Position numbers and translations under genes: made by a program. Of a DNA stretch of 64,000 nucleotides, positions 1 to 8,068 are shown in pieces. The notes under the pieces are model-generated. The model ran no database searches. It was not told the origin of the DNA and saw only the letters and a program-made list of their open reading frames with translations. This stretch comes from Paenibacillus mesophilus (GTDB lineage Bacteria; Bacillota; Bacilli; Paenibacillales; NBRC-103111), in contig NZ_VCRA01000018.1 of NCBI RefSeq assembly GCF_005938385.1, forward strand, positions 385 to 64,384. The letters are read 5' to 3'. Position 1 is the stretch's first letter, and each line of letters opens with the position of its first letter.

Positions 1-4
1 CCAT

Positions 5-80
5 TCCCTGATAGCTCAGTTGGTAGAGCACTCGGCTGTTAACCGAGTTGTCACAGGTTCGAGTCCTGTTCGGGGAGCCA
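5..80 (+). tRNA. tRNA-Asn (GTT)
   Basis: Cloverleaf with acceptor TCCCTGA paired to TCGGGGA, loop CTGTTAA giving anticodon GTT, T-loop GTTCGAGTC and an encoded CCA end. First gene of a 16-gene tRNA block. An rRNA operon probably lies upstream, outside the window. Confidence 0.97.
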
Positions 81-83
81 TAT

Positions 84-171
84 GGAGAGATGTCCGAGTG
101 GTCGAAGGAGCACGATTGGAAATCGTGTAGGCGTCAAAAGCGTCTCGAGGGTTCGAATCCCTCTCTCTCCG
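84..171 (+). tRNA. tRNA-Ser (GGA)
   Basis: Class II tRNA with a long variable arm. Acceptor GGAGAGA pairs with TCTCTCC, loop TTGGAAA gives anticodon GGA. CCA is not encoded. Its last 15 bases plus two more recur 122 bp downstream. Confidence 0.96.
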
Positions 172-295
172 TAGCATTACTTCTCTGTTCGAGGGATTAG
201 AACCCGACCAGAGGGGACGTCGGAGCAAGACTTCGGAAGCATAAGCTTCGCAGTCTCGAAGGCCATTAGGCCGAGAGTATCCCTCTCTCTCCGTA
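157..295 (+). repeat. Direct repeat of tRNA-Ser 3' end bracketing 122 bp
   Basis: The 17 bases at 157-173 (tRNA-Ser 3' end) are repeated exactly at 279-295. The 105 bases between hold no ORF but contain small inverted repeats, for example GAAGC-ATAA-GCTTC at 236-249. This could be a duplicated tRNA end from an insertion or slippage. No integrase lies nearby. Confidence 0.6.
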
Positions 296-317
296 CTTCA
301 CTTCAACATTACAATAA

Positions 318-392
318 GGCCCGTTGGTCAAGGGGTTAAGACACCTCCCTTTCACGGAGGTAACAGGGGTTCGAATCCCCTACGGGTCACCA
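318..392 (+). tRNA. tRNA-Glu (TTC)
   Basis: Acceptor GGCCCGT/ACGGGTC, anticodon loop CTTTCAC giving TTC, encoded CCA. Confidence 0.97.
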
Positions 393-465
393 TTTTCACT
401 TTAAAAAAGTTTAGTTGCTTTTTGTTTGAATATTTGATATATTAAAGCTTGTCACTTTACAATAT

Positions 466-541
466 GGACGCTTAGCTCAGCCGGGAGAGCATCTGCCTTA
501 CAAGCAGAGGGTCGGCGGTTCGATCCCGTCAGCGTCCACCA
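466..541 (+). tRNA. tRNA-Val (TAC)
   Basis: Acceptor GGACGCT/AGCGTCC, anticodon loop CTTACAA giving TAC, encoded CCA. Confidence 0.97.
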
Positions 542-558
542 TATGTTCCTTATAACGA

Positions 559-632
<74 letters not shown>

Positions 633-685
633 TTAAATTCCAAAGCAGCACTAATAGGTCGTTGCCTTAGGAAATGTTTTATCGC

Positions 686-762
686 GGAGCTGTGGTGTAG
701 AGGCCTAACATGCCTGCCTGTCACGCAGGAGACCGCGGGTTCGAATCCCGTCAGCTCCGCCA
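686..762 (+). tRNA. tRNA-Asp (GTC)
   Basis: Acceptor GGAGCTG/CAGCTCC, anticodon loop CTGTCAC giving GTC, discriminator G and encoded CCA. Confidence 0.95.
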
Positions 763-797
763 TTATTTGTTTCATACGGACAACCTCAGTCATTTGA

Positions 798-873
<76 letters not shown>

Positions 874-908
874 TTAAGTCACATCACACTTTTTGGCCTT
901 GTATGTAT

Positions 909-984
<76 letters not shown>

Positions 985-991
985 GATATAC

Positions 992-1077
992 GGAGGATTA
1001 GCGAAGTGGCCAAACGCAGCAGACTGTAAATCTGTTCTCTGACGAGTTCGGTGGTTCGAATCCATCATCCTCCACCA
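992..1077 (+). tRNA. tRNA-Tyr (GTA)
   Basis: Class II tRNA. Acceptor GGAGGAT/ATCCTCC, anticodon loop CTGTAAA giving GTA, long variable arm, encoded CCA. Confidence 0.96.
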
Positions 1078-1093
1078 TTCATATTTCCAATAT

Positions 1094-1167
1094 AGGGGCA
1101 TAGTTTAAAGGTAGAACAGCGGTCTCCAAAACCGTTAGTGTGGGTTCAATTCCTGCTGCCCCTGCCA
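1094..1167 (+). tRNA. tRNA-Trp (CCA)
   Basis: Acceptor AGGGGCA/TGCCCCT, anticodon loop CTCCAAA giving CCA, discriminator G, encoded 3' CCA. Confidence 0.96.
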
Positions 1168-1181
1168 GAACAATATCATAT

Positions 1182-1258
1182 GGCGGTCGTGGCGAAGGGG
1201 TTAACGCACCGGATTGTGGCTCCGGCATTCGTGGGTTCAAGTCCCATCGATCGCCCCA
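1182..1258 (+). tRNA. tRNA-His (GTG)
   Basis: Carries the extra G at position -1 facing C73. Acceptor GCGGTCG/CGATCGC, anticodon loop TTGTGGC giving GTG, encoded CCA. Confidence 0.96.
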
Positions 1259-1270
1259 TATTTTTCTTAT

Positions 1271-1342
1271 TGGGGATTAGCCAAGCGGTAAGGCAACGGA
1301 CTTTGACTCCGTCATGCCTAGGTTCGAATCCTAGATCCCCAG
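1271..1342 (+). tRNA. tRNA-Gln (TTG)
   Basis: Acceptor TGGGGAT/ATCCCCA, anticodon loop CTTTGAC giving TTG. CCA is not encoded. Confidence 0.95.
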
Positions 1343-1382
1343 TTTTACTCTTAATGCACTAATGGGGATTTATCAGTTATAT

Positions 1383-1457
1383 GCGGACGTGGCTCAGTGG
1401 TAGAGCATCGCCTTGCCAAGGCGAGGGTCGCGAGTTCGAATCTCGTCGTCCGCTCCA
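1383..1457 (+). tRNA. tRNA-Gly (GCC)
   Basis: Acceptor GCGGACG/CGTCCGC, anticodon loop TTGCCAA giving GCC, encoded CCA. Confidence 0.97.
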
Positions 1458-1466
1458 TCTTAATTC

Positions 1467-1540
1467 GGCGCCATAGCCAAGTGGTAAGGCAGAGCTCTGC
1501 AAAAGCTTTACCCCCAGTTCGAGTCTGGGTGGCGCCTCCA
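1467..1540 (+). tRNA. tRNA-Cys (GCA)
   Basis: Acceptor GGCGCCA/TGGCGCC, anticodon loop CTGCAAA giving GCA, encoded CCA. Confidence 0.96.
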
Positions 1541-1562
1541 CCATTTTTTAAGAACAGCATAT

Positions 1563-1639
1563 GTGCCCTTAGCTCAGCTGGATAGAGCGTTTGACTACGA
1601 ATCAAAAGGTCAGGAGTTCGAATCTCTTAGGGCACGCCA
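1563..1639 (+). tRNA. tRNA-Arg (ACG)
   Basis: Acceptor GTGCCCT/AGGGCAC, anticodon loop CTACGAA giving ACG (read with inosine after TadA editing), encoded CCA. Confidence 0.97.
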
Positions 1640-1642
1640 CTC

Positions 1643-1722
1643 GCCGGTGTGGCGGAATTGGCAGACGCGCGCGACTCAAAATCGTGAGGGAAACCGTGGG
1701 GGTTCGAGTCCCTTCACCGGCA
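1643..1722 (+). tRNA. tRNA-Leu (CAA)
   Basis: Class II tRNA. Acceptor GCCGGTG/CACCGGC, anticodon loop CTCAAAA giving CAA. CCA is not encoded. Last gene of the block. Confidence 0.95.
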
Positions 1723-1730
1723 CTACTAAC

Positions 1731-1770
1731 AAAAAGCTTATGAAGATCATCAGATCTTCATAAGCTTTTT
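1731..1770 (+). terminator. Terminator of the tRNA block
   Basis: Perfect 17-bp inverted repeat (AAAAAGCTTATGAAGAT and its complement) around a 6-base loop. The 3' arm itself ends in TTTTT. Confidence 0.93.
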
Positions 1771-1862
1771 GTGTTTTCAGCTGGATTGGTTTCATTCTGA
1801 TGCGATATTATGGTAATCGATTTCTCCATCAAACAAATCAATGTATGTTTCGAAAAAATAGA

Positions 1863-1906
1863 TTGACCCCGCTAAACAAACTATAATATATTATATATAA
1901 TATTTA
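1863..1906 (+). promoter_or_regulatory. Promoter with AT-rich palindromic operator for the GntR gene
   Basis: TTGACC at 1863-1868 is followed by overlapping candidate -10 boxes inside the AT-rich near-palindrome 1882-1906 (core TATATTATATATAATATT). Nearly the same core covers the promoters at 22898-22940 and 28839-28875, so it is a likely operator of one or both GntR paralogues. This is inference; the -35/-10 spacing here is not ideal. Confidence 0.55.
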
Positions 1907-1949
1907 CCCATTACTTTTTGCACCTAACTCAGAAAGTAGTTGATTCAAG

Positions 1950-2663
1950 ATGGAGCGCAAGTTTTTATTGGAAAAGAAAAATATAAGTGAAGATCTTGTC
2001 GCTCTTATAAAGCGAAAGATTTTAGACGGCGAGCTAAATCCGGGAGATCGGATTGTCGAGATGAAGCTGGCGAGGGAGTTCGGCATCAGTCAGTCCCCGG
2101 TACGGGAATCCATTCGGCATTTGTCGGGCGAGGGGATTATTACGATCGTTCCGAACAAAGGGCCTGTCGTCAATAAGCTTGAGGCGAGAGATATATCCGA
2201 GGTTTATTCGCTTCGATCGTCGCTCGAAGGACTTGCTATTCATCTGACGACACAGCATGCGACAGATGTTGAGATACGGGAGCTGGCCGATTTTTACGAT
2301 AATATGGGAGCGAAATTGAACGACGAATCGGTTCCAAGCTTGCTCAAGGATTCGTTATTTTTGCACCAAAGTATTATTAGGTTATCCAACCATTCGAGAT
2401 TAATCAAAGTGTACGAGTCCATATCGTTCCAGATCGAGTTGGTTAACCGTATTCTTGGCATGGCTACTACGAAGCAAAAAGAATATGACGATCATCGCGA
2501 GTTGATTGAAGCGTTGTTGAAAAGAGATCCCGTTCATGCCGAACAAGTTATGCGCAAGCACATTTACCGCTCGTATACGGAATGCATGGAAGTTCTGCAC
2601 AGAAACGAAACGAGCGTCAAGGACAGACTGCAGTCGATGTGGCAGAACGAAGACTTTATGTAA
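1950..2663 (+). CDS. GntR-family regulator, FadR/FCD type
   Basis: DNA-binding regulator of 237 residues. About residues 12-75 form the winged helix (GDRIVEMKLAREFGIS, then the wing IITIVPNKGP). About residues 85-220 form the all-helical FCD ligand domain, whose family usually binds small acids through metal-held His residues (FLHQS, HRELI and RKHI are visible). It is similar along its whole length to the regulator at 22985-23695. The start has only a weak ribosome site, but no better in-frame start is seen. An oxidoreductase and a fumarylacetoacetase-family gene follow on the same strand, so it probably controls them. The ligand is unknown. Confidence 0.9.
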   Translation: MERKFLLEKKNISEDLVALIKRKILDGELNPGDRIVEMKLAREFGISQSPVRESIRHLSGEGIITIVPNKGPVVNKLEARDISEVYSLRSSLEGLAIHLTTQHATDVEIRELADFYDNMGAKLNDESVPSLLKDSLFLHQSIIRLSNHSRLIKVYESISFQIELVNRILGMATTKQKEYDDHRELIEALLKRDPVHAEQVMRKHIYRSYTECMEVLHRNETSVKDRLQSMWQNEDFM

Positions 2664-2697
2664 TGCGGTTGTTTCAACATTGAGGAGGATGCAAGCC

Positions 2698-3702
2698 ATG
2701 TCGGGAAAAGTCAGAGTCGGCATTATCGGGTTGGGGAGCTGGGGAGAATGCCATCTGGAGGCGTTCCATGCTTTGCCGCACGCGGAAGTCGTGGCGGTAT
2801 GCGATACGAGGGCGGATCGATTGAAGCATGCGGAAGCCGAGTACGGCGTACGCCATTGCTACACGGATTACGAGCAACTTCTGGAGCGAGAAGATATTGA
2901 TCTGGTCAGCGTAGTGACGTTCGAGAAGATGCATCTCGAACCTACCGTCAAAGCTTTGCGTTCGGGCAAGCATGTGCTCGTCGAGAAGCCGGTGTCTACA
3001 AGAAAGAGTGAAGCGCTGGAGATGAGGAAAGTCGCCGGGGAATACGGACGTTACGTGCTGCCCGGCCATCTTTTGCGGTTCGACCCGCGGTATGCGGATA
3101 TGAAGCGGGCTATAAATGCCGGAGAAATCGGACAGCCTGTCAGCATGTATATGAAGCGGTCCAGGGAGAACAAGCTGTTTGCGACTTATCGGCGGACGCA
3201 TACCGTCTATGAACTGACGATTCATGATATAGATCTGGCCATCTGGTATGCGGGAAGCCGGGTAAAATCGGTTCGTGCGCACGGCAGATCGGTTACGAAT
3301 TCGGATGTTCCGGAAGTGCTGTGGGCATGCCTGGAATTCGAGAACGGGACACTGGCCCATTTGCACAGCAACTGGATGACTCCGGACAAGGCGGGCATCG
3401 CCATCGCCGATCAAATCGAGGTGATCGGGAGCAAAGGTACCGCTCATTTTGAAACGTCCAATTCCGGGCTGCAAATTTGGAACGGGAGCGGAAGAACGAC
3501 TCCGGATACGAATATTCATATCAAGACGATGCATAAGCAAACGGCGGGCTCCTTGCGGGAGCAGCTTATTTATATTTGCGATTGCTTGAACCGCGGGATC
3601 GCCCCGGACTATATTTCGTTCGAGGACGCCATTCACGGTGTCGAAGTAGCCGATGCGATCGTTCAATCTGCCGACGCCGGTAAAGAAATCGTTATAGGGT
3701 AA
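2698..3702 (+). CDS. Gfo/Idh/MocA-family oxidoreductase
   Basis: NAD(P)-dependent sugar or polyol dehydrogenase-like protein, 334 residues. The N-terminal Rossmann fold shows VGIIGLGSWGECHL (about residues 7-20) and the family Glu-Lys-Pro motif in HVLVEKPVS near residue 100. The C-terminal half carries the HDIDLAIW region that usually supplies the catalytic His and Asp. The ATG at 2698 is preferred over upstream in-frame ATGs because GAGGAGG sits 9 bases before it. It starts 34 bases after the GntR gene and is followed after 28 bases by the FAH-family gene, so the three look like one operon. The substrate is unknown. Confidence 0.9.
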   Translation: MSGKVRVGIIGLGSWGECHLEAFHALPHAEVVAVCDTRADRLKHAEAEYGVRHCYTDYEQLLEREDIDLVSVVTFEKMHLEPTVKALRSGKHVLVEKPVSTRKSEALEMRKVAGEYGRYVLPGHLLRFDPRYADMKRAINAGEIGQPVSMYMKRSRENKLFATYRRTHTVYELTIHDIDLAIWYAGSRVKSVRAHGRSVTNSDVPEVLWACLEFENGTLAHLHSNWMTPDKAGIAIADQIEVIGSKGTAHFETSNSGLQIWNGSGRTTPDTNIHIKTMHKQTAGSLREQLIYICDCLNRGIAPDYISFEDAIHGVEVADAIVQSADAGKEIVIG

Positions 3703-3730
3703 GAGACCATATTCCGGGGAAGTGTAGATT

Positions 3731-4648
3731 ATGAAATGGATGAACTTTTACAAAGACGGATCATTGAAAGCAGGCATTGTCGATCCATATGGGATTATCG
3801 ATCTGGAGCAAGCCGTCCGTACTTATCCTTATAACCGGTCCAAGACGCTCCCGAAGACGGTTTCCGAAGTTATTCGTCTGGACACGGCTGAATACGAAGC
3901 TTTACACCGCTACATCGCCTCCTTGCCGTTGGATGAGCATGCGCCTTATCGTTTGAACGAATCTCGGATCAATTGGGGTCCGTGCGTGGATGCACCGCAA
4001 AAAATAATATGCGTCGGCCTTAATTACAGAAAGCATGCGCATGAAACGAACATGCCGATTCCCGAATACCCCGTGCTATTCAACAAGTTCAACAATACTT
4101 TAACCGGACACGGAGCCGTTATACTGATTCCCGCCGGCACGGCCAAGGTGGATTACGAAGCGGAGCTTGCCATCGTCATCGGCAAACCGGCGCGAAACGT
4201 ATCCATAGACGACAGCTTGGATTACGTATTCGGTTATTGCGCCGCTAACGACGTGTCCGCACGCGACTGGCAGCTTCGAACCGGTCAATGGATGCTCGGG
4301 AAAACATGCGACTCTTTCTGTCCGTTAGGACCCTACGTATTGACCGCAGACGAGGCCGGCAATCCGAACGACCTGGAAATTAAAACGGTAGTGAACGGCG
4401 AAGTACGTCAGCGATCGCATACGTCGGATATGATTTTTACGTGCAGGGAAATCGTCAGCTACATTAGCAGGCACTTCACTCTGCAGCCGGGCGACGTCAT
4501 CATGACGGGAACGCCGGAAGGGGTTATAATGGGCTATCCCCCGGAGAAGCAGCAGTACTTGAAGCAGGGTGATGAGGTCGCCATAGAAATCGAGAAGCTA
4601 GGCAAGCTTGTGAACCGATTCAGTAGGGAGGACGGCGCTCACGCTTGA
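3731..4648 (+). CDS. Fumarylacetoacetate hydrolase-family protein
   Basis: Protein of 305 residues with a C-terminal FAH fold from about residue 90. Metal-ligand motifs are visible: DYEAELAIVIG (about residues 141-151), the following GYCAANDVSARDWQ, and TGTPEGVIMGY near the end. Family members cleave or decarboxylate 2,4-diketo acids, or act as pyruvate hydrolases and isomerases in aromatic or sugar-acid breakdown. An N-terminal segment of about 80 residues is usual for bacterial members. It is the third gene of the GntR-oxidoreductase unit. Its 3' end overlaps by 10 bp the end of the convergent AraC gene. The exact reaction cannot be told from sequence. Confidence 0.9.
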   Translation: MKWMNFYKDGSLKAGIVDPYGIIDLEQAVRTYPYNRSKTLPKTVSEVIRLDTAEYEALHRYIASLPLDEHAPYRLNESRINWGPCVDAPQKIICVGLNYRKHAHETNMPIPEYPVLFNKFNNTLTGHGAVILIPAGTAKVDYEAELAIVIGKPARNVSIDDSLDYVFGYCAANDVSARDWQLRTGQWMLGKTCDSFCPLGPYVLTADEAGNPNDLEIKTVVNGEVRQRSHTSDMIFTCREIVSYISRHFTLQPGDVIMTGTPEGVIMGYPPEKQQYLKQGDEVAIEIEKLGKLVNRFSREDGAHA

Positions 4649-5517
4649 AGCCGCCCCCTGACGGATTTCGCATATTCCGAAGGTGTCATGTCCACGATCC
4701 GTTTGAACGCCTTCGAGAAGACGTGCACGGAGCTGAAGCCGAGCAGAGCGGAAATTTCGGTAAAATTATGCGCTGCTTCCCGGATGAGGAGTTTCGCCTT
4801 CTCCATTTTCAAATACGAGAAAAATTCCATGACGGTTTGACCCGTATTGTGTTTGAACACGTCTTTCAGCACCGTCTTGGACACGTTCAGCTTCTCGCTT
4901 AGCTGCTCCAGTGTAATATGCGTTCCGATCGATTCGCCCAGCAAGCGGATCGTCTCGGTCGTCAAAGCGTCGTATTCCTTCTCCTTGGCAGGCCTCGTCA
5001 ACTTGGGAGTTTCCTTGTGCCAGTCGTTTCGGCGGAGCAGATGGATGAGCAGCGTCTCCAAATGCAGCTTGACCAGCTGTTCCGCTCCGACCGGAGCGTC
5101 GGCCCTTCGGAGGAGCGGATAGTGAAACGGGAATTCGAACGCGGCGACTCCTTCTTTAATAACTTTGGCAAGCAGGTTTCTTTCTTCGTCGCGGAGCATG
5201 ATGACCGTGTTCTCGAACCGCTTCATCGCCTTAGAGCGGCAATCGAAAGTGAGGACGATGACGTTCGGGGCGATACCGTTCTCGGCGTGAAATTTATGAA
5301 ATTCGTTCGGCTTGTGGAAAATTAGGCTGCCTTGCCCCACACGGTAACAGCGGTCATCGGCCCACACCTCCAGTTCCCCTTTGTCCACGTACAGCAGTTC
5401 CCAGAAGTCGTGCGATTCCCCGCTAAAGACGAAATGCTTGCCGAATTCGTAATAATACATCGTAATCATTTTGTGGATGACGATTACGGGCCTGAGCGGC
5501 GTTCTTCGATGGGTCAT
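4639..5517 (-). CDS. AraC-family regulator with cupin sensor
   Basis: Regulator of 292 residues. The N-terminal half is a cupin-like ligand domain (SGESHDFWELLYVDKGELEV, then HKPNEFHKFHAENG). The last 100 residues hold the double helix-turn-helix (LEQLSEKLNVSKTVLKDVFK and LLGFSSVHVFSKAFKRIV) ending in the family signature MTPSEYAKS. An AGGGGA site lies before the ATG. It is divergent from the oxidoreductase at 5691 with a 173-bp shared control region, so it probably regulates that gene. A clear paralogue lies at 34252-35193 with the same HDFWE and YVD-GELEV motifs, beside a decayed oxidoreductase. Confidence 0.92.
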   Translation of the reverse strand: MTHRRTPLRPVIVIHKMITMYYYEFGKHFVFSGESHDFWELLYVDKGELEVWADDRCYRVGQGSLIFHKPNEFHKFHAENGIAPNVIVLTFDCRSKAMKRFENTVIMLRDEERNLLAKVIKEGVAAFEFPFHYPLLRRADAPVGAEQLVKLHLETLLIHLLRRNDWHKETPKLTRPAKEKEYDALTTETIRLLGESIGTHITLEQLSEKLNVSKTVLKDVFKHNTGQTVMEFFSYLKMEKAKLLIREAAHNFTEISALLGFSSVHVFSKAFKRIVDMTPSEYAKSVRGRLQA

Positions 5518-5690
5518 ACGGACATTCCCCTAGTCCTGCGATTTGGATATACGTTTATCATAGCTTATCGGTCGGTATCCTTAAAGATCGAATCGGCGGA
5601 AAAGACCAAAAGTCCGGCTTCCGGGACAAAGATTTTGGTGCCGGTTTATTTCTACAATGGGGGGGAATACGAAGGTGGGGGGAACGATCC

Positions 5691-6809
5691 ATGAAGCTTG
5701 GCGTAATCGGCTACGGCAATCGAATCAAGCATGTCATTAAAAGCATACAGAAGGAAGATCCCACGTGCGTCGTGAAAGCGATCGCGGACATCCGCAAAGC
5801 AAGCATGCAGGCCGAGAAGGACGAAGGGATCGATTTGTACGATACGCCGGAAGCTATGCTCGCTTCGGAGCAGTTGGACGGCATTCTGATCGGAACGCGA
5901 TGCTCGCTGCATACCGAGATGGCGCTTAAGGTGCTTCCTACCGGAATCCCGCTGTTCCTGGAGAAGCCGGTGGCGACTACGATGGAGGATGCCCGCAGGC
6001 TGAAAGCGGGATTTGAGGCCGGGAAAAGCAAAGTTGTCGTCTCGTTCCCGCTGCGGGTGACGTCGATGGTACAGCTTGTGAAGGAAATTATCGATTCCGG
6101 GAAAATCGGCACGGTCGAGCATGTGCAGGCGTTCAACAACGTACCATACGGCGGCGTGTACTTCCATAACTGGTACCGCGACGAGAACGAAACCGGAGGA
6201 CTGTTTCTCCAGAAGGCGACTCATGATTTTGACTACATCAACTACGTACTCGGATATACGCCGACTGAAGTATGCGCCATGACATCCAAGCAAGTGTTCA
6301 AAGGGACGAAGCCGGCCGGAACGAAATGCGCCGATTGCGAGGAGAACCGGACTTGCCCGGACAGTTTGGTGTATGGACCGCAAAAGAACCCGGCTTGGGA
6401 ATATTGCTCCTTCGCGGAGGATACCGGCAACGAGGATTCGGGAAGCGCGCTGATCCGTTACGATACGGGCATGCATGCATCGTATACGCAAAACTTTTTC
6501 GTTCGCCGTTCGGCCGGGGGCCGGGGAGCCCGATTTATCGGCTATAAAGGAACGGTCGAATTCGACTTTATGACGAGCGAAGTGAAAGTGATTCTGCACC
6601 ATGCTCCGAGGGTGGAGACGCATCGCTTAGAGTCTTCACATGACCATTTCGGCGGCGATAGCGTATTGGCGAGAAACTTCATCGGCATCATGAAAGACGG
6701 GGCGGAGTCGATCAGCCCGCTCGATGGCGGACTGGCAAGCGCTCTCTTATGCTTGAAAGCGAGAGAGTCCGCACAGACGGGGACGTTTCAGAAGGTGGAT
6801 TGGGAATAA
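5691..6809 (+). CDS. Gfo/Idh/MocA-family oxidoreductase with Cys cluster
   Basis: Dehydrogenase-like protein of 372 residues. The Rossmann fold starts at once (KLGVIGYGNRIKHV) and the EKP motif lies near residue 92 (LFLEKPVATT). The catalytic-region motif KATHDFDYINYVLG follows. An insertion near residues 211-226 carries CADCEENRTCPDS, a CxxC plus a third Cys, with a further Cys soon after (EYCSF). This looks like a small metal- or disulfide-stabilised loop not found in classic glucose-fructose oxidoreductases. The ATG follows a GGTGGGGGGA site. It is divergent from the AraC gene and followed by a hairpin terminator, so it is probably a single-gene target of that regulator. Confidence 0.9.
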   Translation: MKLGVIGYGNRIKHVIKSIQKEDPTCVVKAIADIRKASMQAEKDEGIDLYDTPEAMLASEQLDGILIGTRCSLHTEMALKVLPTGIPLFLEKPVATTMEDARRLKAGFEAGKSKVVVSFPLRVTSMVQLVKEIIDSGKIGTVEHVQAFNNVPYGGVYFHNWYRDENETGGLFLQKATHDFDYINYVLGYTPTEVCAMTSKQVFKGTKPAGTKCADCEENRTCPDSLVYGPQKNPAWEYCSFAEDTGNEDSGSALIRYDTGMHASYTQNFFVRRSAGGRGARFIGYKGTVEFDFMTSEVKVILHHAPRVETHRLESSHDHFGGDSVLARNFIGIMKDGAESISPLDGGLASALLCLKARESAQTGTFQKVDWE

Positions 6810-6836
6810 GCCGCATGAGCGGTTATACGAAGAGCT

Positions 6837-6867
6837 GGTCGGACCAACGAGTCCGGCCTGTTTTTTT
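6837..6867 (+). terminator. Terminator after the oxidoreductase gene
   Basis: GGTCGGAC and GTCCGGCC pair around CAACGA, followed by a run of seven T. Confidence 0.85.
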
Positions 6868-7089
6868 GTCCGCGGAATTTGAAGATTTCATAAAGTTTCA
6901 TTAATAAAATTTTATACTTCCTTTAGCGAAAAGGGCGATTATTCAAGTATATAATGGTATTAAATAGTTGTTTTGCCCTATTCATCAGACTTTTGAACTA
7001 ATGCGCGCAGCGGACAAAGCTAACGCGCTCATGGCAGGTGAACCCGGATAAATGCTTCCAACCTGGTCGGCAGAAAACTCATAAAGGAC

Positions 7090-8055
7090 TTGGTGACGGG
7101 GAACGGTGTAGTTCTCATTCCGTGCGATACGATCTTGAATCGGGAACATGCCGAATTTATCGAGCGCCATCATATCCCCCTCGATTTACTGGAACTGGAG
7201 AAGCTGCCGCACCATACGACGAATGAATCGCTTATTTCCAAGGCCACGGAAGAAATCAAGGAAATATTCCACTATATGCGCCGCAAAGGAACCGTTCCGC
7301 TTGAAGAAGTGCAGCGCAGTATAATCCCGACCATACATCAGGCGGCGGAATATCCTACTTTGTACAGCGTATTGTCCGGCCTCCAGGCGAAAGACGACTA
7401 CACGTACAGGCACAATATCGGGGTCGGCGTCATCTCGACGATGATTGGAAAATGGTTGAAGCTGAGCGAGGCGGATTTGGGACTGCTGACGATTGCCGCG
7501 ACTTTGCACGATGTCGGTAAAATCCGGATCGACGATCACATTTTGAACAAGCCGGGAAAATATACGAATGAAGAATACGCTATCATGAAGCAGCATACCG
7601 TATTCGGCTATGAGATCATATGCAATACGCCCGGTATAGACCGGCAGGTGGCGCTTGCGGCATTGCAGCATCACGAGCGCGAGGACGGGAAGGGATACCC
7701 TGAGGGCATACAGGGAAGCGACATCTCTTATTTCGGCAAAATCGTGGCCGTGGCCGATGTGTTTCATGCGATGACCTCCAAACGGGTATACAAGGACGCC
7801 TCGCCGTTCTACCAAGTGATGCAGCAAATGATCAGCGACAGCTTCGGGAAGCTGAATCCCGTCATATGCAGCGTATTCGTACAGCGAATGATGGAAATGT
7901 CCGTAGGCAGCGAAGTGACGCTGACCGATGGCCGTATAGGACGTATTCTAATGGTCCATCCCGGCGATCCGGTCAATCCGTCTGTCTTGGTAGGGGACGA
8001 GTATATTGATCTCCGGAAAAACCACCATCTCCATATCGATCGATTAAACCAATAG
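7090..8055 (+). CDS. HD-GYP cyclic-di-GMP phosphodiesterase
   Basis: Probable c-di-GMP hydrolase. The HD-GYP domain covers about residues 115-290. It shows HNIGVGV, the metal pair in LHDVGKIRIDD, the downstream His in KQHTVFGYEI, and the signature HHEREDGKGYPEGI. A short C-terminal beta domain follows. The start is uncertain. From 7090 (TTG) or 7093 (GTG) the usual N-terminal domain is cut. Reading on upstream in frame to 7048 restores INASNLVGRKLIKDLV, but the codon there, 8 bases after AGGTG, is ATA. It is followed after 13 bases by a GGDEF gene, which makes a c-di-GMP breakdown and synthesis pair. Confidence 0.88.
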   Translation: MVTGNGVVLIPCDTILNREHAEFIERHHIPLDLLELEKLPHHTTNESLISKATEEIKEIFHYMRRKGTVPLEEVQRSIIPTIHQAAEYPTLYSVLSGLQAKDDYTYRHNIGVGVISTMIGKWLKLSEADLGLLTIAATLHDVGKIRIDDHILNKPGKYTNEEYAIMKQHTVFGYEIICNTPGIDRQVALAALQHHEREDGKGYPEGIQGSDISYFGKIVAVADVFHAMTSKRVYKDASPFYQVMQQMISDSFGKLNPVICSVFVQRMMEMSVGSEVTLTDGRIGRILMVHPGDPVNPSVLVGDEYIDLRKNHHLHIDRLNQ

Positions 8056-8068
8056 GAAGGTGATCAGC

